Source: Bryobacterales bacterium
Lineage (GTDB): Bacteria; Acidobacteriota; Terriglobia; Bryobacterales; Bryobacteraceae
NCBI GenBank assembly: GCA_003132905.1
Contig: PKZC01000106.1
Span: 30,094 to 51,697 of the forward strand
DNA: 21,604 nt
Reading direction: 5' to 3'
A program made the position numbers and the translations under genes. This document shows, one piece after another, positions 16,401 through 21,604 of the stretch; within the stretch, counting starts at the first letter, position 1, and each line of letters opens with the position of its first letter. The notes under the pieces were generated by a model. The model was not told the origin of the DNA. It saw only the letters and a program-made list of their open reading frames with translations, and searched no databases.

Positions 16401-18219
16401 GGTGCTCCTGGTAGCTTGGCGGCGGCAGAACAGGATCGCGCGACGCAACCTGCGAAAGTCCCGCGGACCAACTGACACTATCGGACTTCGTATCCCACCA
16501 CCAACTGCCAACCTTCGCCAGACGCTCGGCTTCCCGCAGTTCCATCTCCCGGCGATGAAGAATTCCTTCGGATCGCGAACGTTCCGCATCACTGCGATTG
16601 ACGACGTATCCGTTCCAAATTGCGAAACCGGCCAGCAGCGCTATCGCCGCGATGATCATTAATGCGACGACGCTCCAGCCTGAGTAAACGCCGGCGGAAA
16701 ATGCTCTCCACCCCAGGGCGCCTATTAGGATTGGAAGGATGACGGCGCCGGGCAACAGACGCCGTATGAGTACGCCGCCGGCCATCGAACTGGCAACCAA
16801 CGCTGCCAGTCCGCGATCCGTGCGGGCACAAAGCAGACCGAGCGAGAGCACAAGCAAAGTAACAGCCGTCTGCAGGGCAAGGTGAGTGTATGAAATGTGA
16901 GACCCAAGAATGAAATCGAGGAGCCCAAAGATGGCCAGGACTGCCGTCACAAAGGCGAGGTACTGAGCAGGCCAATAAAGCCGCGACTTCCACGATACGC
17001 TCCGGCCCAGCAAGAGCAGGGCGACCCCTAACAAAAGCAAATCCAAAGCTGTGATCGGGGCGATCAGGCCGGGACGCATGCTAAAGAAAGCATCCACGGC
17101 GGGTTCGCGCAACAGTAGTTGGTCCACGCCCAGATTCCATCCGGTCAGGTGTTCGGCCACGCTCAGCAGGCCGACCAGGGCGGCCACTACGGCAAATAGC
17201 CGGCCAAAGATTCTTGAGCGCCTGGCCTGCTGGTCCCCTTTTCGCAACAACCAGAGGGAAAGCCCCAGCAACGCCAGACACACCGCCGCGTTCATCTTGA
17301 TGACGGGTTGTCCAGGCACGACGCTTTTCAGGACCGCATTGTGAAACGCCAACCCTAGCAGCGATAGAAATCCAACGGCACAAGAAAACAAGCTGGCAAA
17401 AGCGGTAAATAGACTCAGGTGTCGAACGACGCGAGGGTCCGGCTGCTCGCTCAGGAATTCCCCTGCGTACGTGGCGATGGGGCGGGTTGCCGCCACTACT
17501 CCAATCACGTTGCCGTCGGCATCCCGGTACAGGGAACCGTCGAAAAGGACCGACGTACTGTGTCCATCACGGTGGCGAAGTTCCAGAGAGGAGCCTCGCA
17601 CCGAGCCGTTGCGAAACACTTCCTCATAAGACGCCCGCGCCCGTTCCGGATCCGTGAAGCAATTCGAGAAGTCCGCACCGATGAGTTCGCTTCGGGAGCG
17701 GCCGGTCACAGTCTCAGCGGCGGCATTCGCGTCGTTGATCTTGCCGTCACGGCCGATGGTCATCAGCGGATCGAGGCTCGCCTCAAGCAGGCTTCGATTG
17801 TAAGTGCTCGCTAGCCGCGCCTGGCTTCTGCTGGCCTCGGCTTCCGCGGCGCGTCGTTTGGCCCAGGAGGAAAGCCCCCCGGCGGTCAGAGCGGTAATGA
17901 AGAAGGCGCTGAGGGCGATCCAGTTTTTCGGATCTCCAATGGTGAAGCTGTAAATCGGCGGCAGGAAGAAATAATTGAGGCACAGCATGCCCAGTACGGA
18001 GGCAAGCAGGCCCGGCCAGCGCTCCCACACGGCGGCTACCAGAAGCACGACTAGCAGCATCGCTAGAGCCACGGTCATTTCATTGATGTGGCTGCGAAGC
18101 AGCGCGCAGATCGCTGTCACCGTGGCGATTCCCGTAGCCGCCGCCAGATGGCCGACCAGCCGACTGTGAAGGCGAGGCTTCATTGCAGGATGCTTCTGCA
18201 TCCGGAGTACCAGGCCCAT
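13435..18219 (-). CDS. Giant membrane sensor: DUF4118-PAS-TM-PAS-GAF-GAF-PAS-PP2C phosphatase-RsbW-like kinase
   Basis: A 1594-residue signalling protein. Domains by eye are a KdpD-like DUF4118 four-helix block (about 18-118), PAS (137-248), a second block of 8-9 helices (262-540), PAS (555-678), GAF (690-848), GAF (855-1022), PAS (1035-1160), coiled coil (1160-1198), SpoIIE/RsbU-type PP2C (1210-1447) and HATPase (1455-1580). The phosphatase keeps likely metal residues D1235, D1253 (GDVMGKG), D1383 (FFSDG) and D1436 (DDLTS). The kinase N-box is NEAASN with E1494 and N1498, but the G1-box Asp is His1529 (HLGDPFDP). Family knowledge: SpoIIE-type domains dephosphorylate STAS proteins and RsbW-type domains phosphorylate them, as in the Rv1364c fusion. 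The STAS gene overlaps its 3' end. In-frame ATGs also lie at 18201 and 18183; none has a clear SD. Confidence 0.9.
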   Translation of the reverse strand: MGLVLRMQKHPAMKPRLHSRLVGHLAAATGIATVTAICALLRSHINEMTVALAMLLVVLLVAAVWERWPGLLASVLGMLCLNYFFLPPIYSFTIGDPKNWIALSAFFITALTAGGLSSWAKRRAAEAEASRSQARLASTYNRSLLEASLDPLMTIGRDGKINDANAAAETVTGRSRSELIGADFSNCFTDPERARASYEEVFRNGSVRGSSLELRHRDGHSTSVLFDGSLYRDADGNVIGVVAATRPIATYAGEFLSEQPDPRVVRHLSLFTAFASLFSCAVGFLSLLGLAFHNAVLKSVVPGQPVIKMNAAVCLALLGLSLWLLRKGDQQARRSRIFGRLFAVVAALVGLLSVAEHLTGWNLGVDQLLLREPAVDAFFSMRPGLIAPITALDLLLLGVALLLLGRSVSWKSRLYWPAQYLAFVTAVLAIFGLLDFILGSHISYTHLALQTAVTLLVLSLGLLCARTDRGLAALVASSMAGGVLIRRLLPGAVILPILIGALGWRAFSAGVYSGWSVVALMIIAAIALLAGFAIWNGYVVNRSDAERSRSEGILHRREMELREAERLAKVGSWWWDTKSDSVSWSAGLSQVASRDPVLPPPSYQEHLGYFTPQSSVQLDAAIQKVLQTGASYEIDLEMVRADGVIRLVTGRGEAERDATGQVVLVRGTFHDVTERKQAENEIRMLARLQSVVADLGERALRGAALPQMLDDAANQVTQALGVDYSKILEILPNREALLLRSGAGWKPGCVGHATVGLGTDSQAGYTLQSDEPVIVEDLAAEKRFAGTALLHEHEVVSGASVVIATSEGPYGVLAACSRHHRSFTADEVNFLQSVANILGSVIERHRTEARLWRVHQAQRVLSNCNEALIRATEEPTLLQQICDLIVEQAGYRLCWVGRGENDEAKSVRVIAQAGFEAGYLSTLNITWADTERGRGPTGACIRTRETVLTKNIATDPQMIPWRAEALKRGYASSISIPLIVDSQAFGAIMIYAAEPDAFGTEEVALLTELASDLAFGIATLRTRAQRAQSEVTLREKEERIRLLLDSTAEAICGVDVEGNCTWVNQAAASMLGYREPGSLLGKSLHGVAHYRRSDGRPLPQDECKAFRALIKGDYAHVDDEVMWRADGTFFPVEYWSHPMRRDGDAIGAVVTFLDITERKRAESEIRILNAELEQRVVARTAQLQAVNKELEQAREHEIDIGFKIQQTLLLDQPPLDVPGVRVAALTIPSQRIDGDFYIFLRHSDESLDVIVGDVMGKGIPAALLGAATKSHFLRALSDLMVVSKDGKLPEPKDVVMLAHAELVRHLIDLDSFVTLCYARLDMSKHTLELVDCGHTGIVHLHGSTGHSEILHGDNLPLGIREGEMYDQMSISFQPGDLLLFFSDGITEARNPAGEQFGMERLARCVEANGQLEPATLVESLRKAVIAFSGSDRLTDDLTSVAIRIEERQLPIAHREIDISSDLKQLRVVRDFVSAFCGGLLDEDGIGSLELAVNEAASNIMKHAYQGRADQWIHLEAEAFADYVSIQLHHLGDPFDPVAAPPPALDGTHESGYGAYIISQTVDQVRYYRDERGRNCVALVKKRNTRSELNGNQCG

Positions 18220-18486
18220 CTGATAGAGAGGGGCTTACTACCTGCGCCGGGAGGCTCTAATTGCTGGATTTCACGGAAAGCTCTGAGGGATTTCACGCAG
18301 ATCGCGAGTCAAACCCAGCGTCTTACGCCGACTCGATCTATATAGATTTCAGTCAGGTGGCGTCTCTTTATGAAATTTTCCTGGATTCTATATGACTCCT
18401 TCAGGCCTTGACTAATATTCTTGGGACGGAGCGGGAAGAGAACCGCATCGAGCGGGTCCCCGCGCGAGATTTAGAAGGAGATTCAA
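18220..18486. promoter_or_regulatory. Divergent upstream region with direct repeat GGATTTCACG
   Basis: Region of 267 bases between the divergent starts of the sensor operon and the small secreted protein. The ten-base word GGATTTCACG occurs at 18266-18275 and again at 18288-18297. That is exactly 22 bases apart, about two helical turns, as expected for tandem regulator sites on one DNA face. AT-rich CTATATAG lies near 18340, and a TTGACT at 18408 has no convincing -10 at normal spacing. No gene is seen. Confidence 0.4.
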
Positions 18487-18771
18487 ATGAAAACGTTAGT
18501 TAGTGTTCTTGTCGCCGGAGCCCTGTGCGCAACAGGCGCATTCGCAGAGGCAGCAGGAGGCGGCAATTCAATCGCGACTCCACATGCGCCGTTCCGGCCA
18601 TTGAACAAGAGGCCCAGCGGTGCGCAGCAAACTGCGGTGGCACCGAAAGCATTACCAGAAGCAGCCGCTGGCGACACCGTCGAACAAGCTGAACGGCATC
18701 GAAGCGACCAAACAGTAGCGAGAGGTTGTGTAGGGCCGGTCATTATCTATAGCGGCCGGCCCTTTGTTTGA
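18487..18771 (+). CDS. Small secreted protein of unknown function
   Basis: I do not recognise a family. The 94-residue product starts at an ATG with a strong SD (GAAGGAGA). It has a clear Sec signal peptide (residues 1-20, ending GAFA, cleaved before EAAGG), followed by a short Ala/Pro-rich segment with no predicted domain and a single Cys in the mature part. The final residues (about 83-94) are encoded by the terminator hairpin at 18733-18762. That is unusual and suggests the true end may be earlier. In the offset-by-one frame a TAG at 18716-18718 lies just before the hairpin, and that frame reads KLNGIEATKQ. A frameshift between 18605 and 18715 would therefore give a more conventional gene end. 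The start and signal peptide are reliable; the C-terminus is not. Confidence 0.65.
   Translation: MKTLVSVLVAGALCATGAFAEAAGGGNSIATPHAPFRPLNKRPSGAQQTAVAPKALPEAAAGDTVEQAERHRSDQTVARGCVGPVIIYSGRPFV
18733..18770 (+). terminator. Rho-independent terminator
   Basis: GGGCCGG (18733-18739) pairs with CCGGCCC (18756-18762), followed by TTTGTTTG. It lies between convergent genes (small secreted protein on plus, outer-membrane-type protein on minus). As the coordinates are called, it overlaps the last codons of the plus-strand gene. Confidence 0.75.
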
Positions 18772-18783
18772 TGTTTTCTTGTG

Positions 18784-19560
18784 TTAGCGACCAACGGCCT
18801 GAAATCGAAATGAGTAGCCAATCCCAATGAAATGACCGATCGTTGCCGACGAAAGGCCAATTCCATAATGAATATCCAGCTGATGCCGGGGCGTAATCTT
18901 ATACGCTGCGCCGAAATGAAGCAGGTGCCTCGGCCCACCGCGCTGAGGGAAATCGCCTGCGTACTCGATGAACGCATCCGCTGGTTTCGTAAGTTGCCGA
19001 TCCACGAGAAAGGTGGATTCTCCGGTAAGATTTCGCGAGTCCGTTTGAGTTGGCCAGTACAGTGCCAGTTGCCCCGCGGCGCTCCAATTGACGGAAAGCT
19101 TGCGCGACCAAGGCAGTTGAAGCCCGGGATCATATCCATGGCTCGACACCGCCGCTGCTCCGGTAGGGACGCTCAGAAAGACCACTAGCGATGCGTCGAA
19201 TCCACCCGGGCCTGGGCCGAGCTGTTGTTTGATCCCGATTGTGAGGTCGCCGAAACCCGAGCCGATGCCCGATGCAGAAGCGACCTCGTGATAATAATCT
19301 GGAGCGGAGACGCGCAGCTCGGTAGTGCCAGCCACGCCAAATCGCAGCGACGTCTCCGGAGCATCGAAACTGCGCTGCCCCTGATTGCTGCTAATGAGAA
19401 AGCCGTTCTCAGCTTGGAAACTGCCCTTGGGAACCACGACACTGGATTCGGCAACCGCAGGCCGATCGGTGGAGATTGGATCATCGGCATCGGGCTGGCT
19501 TTGGCCGCGAAGAAGAACGGCTCCCATCAGAGTGACAATCAACCAGGCGCTATAGCTCAA
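18784..19560 (-). CDS. Outer-membrane transporter-like protein (MetA-pathway/phenol-degradation-like beta-barrel)
   Basis: A 258-residue protein with an N-terminal signal-like helix (AWLIVTLMGAVLL, residues about 5-17). STDRPAVAES and VPKGSFQAENGF follow, the opening seen in the 'putative MetA-pathway of phenol degradation' beta-barrel family. Alternating hydrophobic strands and the terminal aromatic IGYSFRFQ are consistent with an outer-membrane barrel. The start is set by the TTG at 19560, whose last two bases are the first two of the kdpA stop codon (TTGA), with an AGAGG SD upstream. The longer open frame to 19698 is only kdpA read out of frame. Function and substrate are unknown. It was probably translated from the kdp transcript. 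Confidence 0.72.
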   Translation of the reverse strand: MSYSAWLIVTLMGAVLLRGQSQPDADDPISTDRPAVAESSVVVPKGSFQAENGFLISSNQGQRSFDAPETSLRFGVAGTTELRVSAPDYYHEVASASGIGSGFGDLTIGIKQQLGPGPGGFDASLVVFLSVPTGAAAVSSHGYDPGLQLPWSRKLSVNWSAAGQLALYWPTQTDSRNLTGESTFLVDRQLTKPADAFIEYAGDFPQRGGPRHLLHFGAAYKITPRHQLDIHYGIGLSSATIGHFIGIGYSFRFQAVGR

Positions 19561-20558
19561 TGCTGCAACGCCTCTGCAATCGGTCCAAGCGCCAAAGCGG
19601 GCAGGAAGCTGAGCGCCCCCACGAGTAGGATGCTGCCAAGAACCAAGGCTCCGAACAGAGCGGAGTCGCTGGGCAGTGTTCCCGAGGTAGTGGGCCACCG
19701 ACGCTGAGCTGCGAATCGTCCCGCCAGGGCCAGAGCCAAAGCGGCCAAGCCGAATCGCCCCACCAGCATGGCGACGGCGGTGGTCAAATTATAAAACACG
19801 CTGCTGGCGTTGAGGCCGGCCATATTCTGTCCATTGTTGGCCATCGAGGAGGCATAAGCGAAGAAAATTTCGGTAAAGCCGTGCGTTCCAGTGTTGGTGG
19901 CCAATCCAGCCCGGCCGGCATTGGTAGCGATCGCCAAACCCGTCAGCACCAGAACCACTGCCGGCGTCAGCAGAGCGTAGAGAATCGTCAACCTGGTCTC
20001 AGCGGCGGTGATCTTCTTCCCCAGGTATTCTGGTGTACGGCCGATCATCAGCCCTCCCAGGAAAACCGCAACCAGCGCGATCATGATCATGCTGTACAGG
20101 CCAGTGCCCAGACCTCCGAACACCACCTCGCCCAGCAGCATGTTCACCAGGGGCACGAGCACGCCCACCGGCTGGTAGGAATCGTGCATCGAGTTGTACG
20201 ATCCGGTGGCTCCGTTCGATGTGACCACAGCGGCAAGCACCGAGTCGCCAATACCGAAGCGCACCTCCTTGCCTTCCATGTTTCCGCCCGCGACATGCAG
20301 GTCCGCCAATTGCGGCGGGTTCGCCGTCTCGGCGTAGTCGCACAGGACCAGGCCAGCAGCGAACAGCACGACCATCACGGCCAATAATATCGAGCCGGCG
20401 CGCGGTCTGCCGATCATGCGGCCGAACGTGATGGTGAGCGATGCAGGAAGCACGGCAATGGCCAGCATCGCGAGGAAATTGACTAACGGTGTCGGGTTCT
20501 CATATGGATGGGCGCCGTTGGCGTTGAAGAAGCCGCCACCGTTCGTGCCGACCATCGT
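19557..20558 (-). pseudogene. kdpA: KdpA, K+-transporting ATPase potassium-binding subunit, C-terminal fragment
   Basis: Three of the four selectivity-filter repeats of KdpA are present: GTNGGGFFNANGAHPYENP, then TSNGATGSYNSMHDSYQP, then ASSMANNGQNMAGLN. The C-terminus (GALSFLPALALGPIAEALQH) is complete. The first approximately 230 residues, including the first filter repeat, are absent. KdpA homology begins at MVGTNGGG (20555). Upstream in this frame (to 20828) the sequence is a different gene, the GHKL ATPase, read out of frame, so those residues are not KdpA. There is no plausible start, so no working channel subunit can be made. kdpB and kdpC are not downstream; an outer-membrane-type gene follows with a TTGA overlap. 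Interpreted as one side of a recombination or assembly junction. Confidence 0.85.
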
Positions 20559-21420
20559 ACAACTTGATGAGAGAGCCATGACTGGCTTTCCGCGAGTAGG
20601 CGTCCCGCCCTGAAGCGTCGTCGATTGGAAATATCGGCCACTCATCAGCGTCAAAGGCAAGCACGCTACCAGAGCGGTCCATTGCCCCTTCCGGAGCCAA
20701 GTAGGTGTAAACGGAATGCTTCTGATTCCCGACCGGGGGTTCACGTCGGACGATGGTGAAGCCCCACTGGCGATCCCTTTCAGAAGCCCCTGCTGGAAGC
20801 AGTTTGGAATTGCGACGCGATACGACAAGTTGAAAACGATTGGGATTACTGCAGAAGTTCAGTGCTCCAGTGCCGCCCATGTTGAACTTGCCTTGAACAA
20901 AAGGGATTCGCAGTTTGTTCGACCTACTAATAGACATGAATGTCTCGGGCTGAGCATCAGGCGTCTGTCCTTCGGCTCCATCTGCAATGGAAATTGACGG
21001 CGATCCGGTTTCGGGCTTATTGCCTGTGGCTGTCACAGTCAAATACTGGCTCTCTGCAAGAGTCTTGTCACCGTCCCAGTTGACGATTTGGCCGTATCGT
21101 TCGTGCCCATTCCCAAAAAATTGAGCGACGGCCTCCTTGATGCTTTTTGGTGCAGCGTCTCCAGATGGGTCGATACCCTTTTCTAGACATGCGTTTATCA
21201 ATCGGGCGTCAATGCCGTTGACCAACTTTTCGGCCAGCGCGGCGATAGGTTCTGCCTGCTGATTGCCGACAGTCGAGTAGTTATTTTCTATGTCGCCCAG
21301 AAATCGCCACGCTTCAGGTCGATTCCACAATCCAGCCTTGGCCAGCAGTGAAACAACGTCGGCATCGGTGTCCGCCCTCATGAGCGCTATGCAGAGTTCT
21401 TGCTTCTCCGTGTTATCCAT
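20500..21420 (-). CDS. GHKL (HSP90/MutL-like) ATPase, 3'-truncated
   Basis: N-terminal part of an ATP-binding protein of the GHKL superfamily. The N-box is EKLVNGIDA (E64, N68, D71), the G1-like box is IADGAEGQ (D147-G151) and the G2-like box is MGGTGAL (181-187). This is followed by a beta-rich region to LIKLYD (284-289). The ATG at 21420 has a good SD (GGGGGAG) and follows a partial gene by three bases. From about residue 289 the frame runs into kdpA DNA and ends 18 codons later in meaningless sequence, so the transducer and C-terminal parts are lost. Composition is lower in GC than the neighbouring kdpA. Proteins of this kind, next to other unknown genes, occur in accessory and defence islands, but I cannot name the family or prove such a role. 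Confidence 0.75.
   Translation of the reverse strand: MDNTEKQELCIALMRADTDADVVSLLAKAGLWNRPEAWRFLGDIENNYSTVGNQQAEPIAALAEKLVNGIDARLINACLEKGIDPSGDAAPKSIKEAVAQFFGNGHERYGQIVNWDGDKTLAESQYLTVTATGNKPETGSPSISIADGAEGQTPDAQPETFMSISRSNKLRIPFVQGKFNMGGTGALNFCSNPNRFQLVVSRRNSKLLPAGASERDRQWGFTIVRREPPVGNQKHSVYTYLAPEGAMDRSGSVLAFDADEWPIFPIDDASGRDAYSRKASHGSLIKLYDGRHERWRLLQRQRRPSI
20551..20570. other. Junction between kdpA remnant and truncated ATPase gene
   Basis: Minus-strand sequence switches from ATPase-coding in one frame (...GSLIKLYD) to kdpA-coding in another frame (MVGTNGGG...) around AAGTTGTACGATGGTCGGC. No terminal repeats, target duplication or integrase are seen beside it. GC in sampled 60-base lines is 62% and 62% on the kdpA side and 40%, 48% and 52% on the other. 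Confidence 0.7.
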
Positions 21421-21423
21421 TTT

Positions 21424-21603
21424 CTACTCCCCCTCTGCCGAGTTCTTAGTTGATTTAGAATCGAGAAGCTCCACGAAAGCCTCGTATCCCTTCCCCGGCA
21501 ATACCCTGGTCTTTGGAAGAGTTTCGACGTCAACGACAGCAATATCACGCAGTCGCCCGATCATTGCGGCACGATGAGAAACGACTTGGGCATCGCTCCA
21601 GTC
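21424..21603 (-). CDS. C-terminal end of an unknown protein (5' part beyond the window)
   Basis: The frame is open from the window edge to a TAG at 21426-21424, giving 59 residues beginning DWSDAQVVSHRAAMIGRL and ending KNSAEGE. It is hydrophilic, with no membrane segment or motif I recognise. It lies three bases upstream of the GHKL ATPase start and its last codons contain that gene's SD, so the two are almost certainly co-transcribed and coupled. Identity needs the missing upstream sequence. Confidence 0.6.
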   Translation of the reverse strand, partial: DWSDAQVVSHRAAMIGRLRDIAVVDVETLPKTRVLPGKGYEAFVELLDSKSTKNSAEGE

Positions 21604-21604
21604 T

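Noticed and set aside
20559..20828. N-terminal 90 residues of the long kdpA frame as a novel KdpA extension or fusion
   Set aside because: The same DNA encodes coherent GHKL ATPase sequence in another frame, while this frame shows no KdpA features before MVGTNGGG.
1..21604. CRISPR arrays, transposase genes, integrases, phage genes
   Set aside because: Looked for on both strands; no repeat-spacer pattern and no recognisable transposase, recombinase or phage structural gene.

Overview
The window is a GC-rich bacterial chromosome segment, or a metagenomic contig, packed with genes on both strands. The gene content suggests an Acidobacteria-like soil bacterium, perhaps Bryobacterales/Solibacter-type. 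Signs are a large fused MFS/spermidine-synthase-like protein, a Tat-tagged zinc dehydrogenase, a very large PAS/GAF/phosphatase sensor, and a membrane-anchored protein with a degenerate JAB-like domain. This placement is inference from gene style, because no rRNA or other marker is present.

Layout from left to right. 3-1070 (+): the end of an ATP synthase F0 cluster (atpB, atpE), closed by a strong hairpin. 1111-1995 (+): a class I aldolase of the DapA superfamily that looks most like 4-hydroxy-2-oxoglutarate aldolase. 4678-1940 (-): a tight run of Pit-type phosphate transporter, a 75-residue unknown protein, and pyrF. The end of pyrF overlaps the aldolase tail to tail. 6802-4767 (-): a Tat-signal MDR dehydrogenase and a GNAT acetyltransferase joined by a one-base stop/start overlap. 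A repeat-rich divergent region (6803-6959) follows, then a JAB-like, single-TM protein (+). 10167-8062 (-): a fused membrane/spermidine-synthase-like protein. 10285-10374 (-): tRNA-Ser(TGA). 18219-10673 (-): a partner-switching operon. It comprises a 1594-residue sensor carrying both a PP2C phosphatase and a RsbW-like kinase domain, a separate STAS anti-anti-sigma protein, and glycogen phosphorylase, with coding regions overlapping or four bases apart. 18487-18771 (+): a small secreted protein with a terminator hairpin inside its last codons. 19560-18784 (-): an outer-membrane-type protein starting inside the kdpA stop codon.

The right end is the oddest part. At about 20,555 the 3' portion of kdpA, which lacks roughly its first 230 residues, joins directly to the 5' portion of a GHKL (Hsp90/MutL-like) ATPase gene. 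The ATPase gene has its own start and SD and lies three bases after another gene that runs off the window. Base composition drops across the join (62% GC in two sampled kdpA lines; 40-52% in three sampled lines beyond). Neither gene is whole, so this is a deletion/rearrangement boundary of an accessory island or an assembly chimera.

The best candidates for new biology are the sensor-STAS-glycogen phosphorylase operon, which suggests phosphorylation-controlled switching tied to reserve-carbon breakdown, and the uncharacterised GHKL ATPase operon at the right edge.
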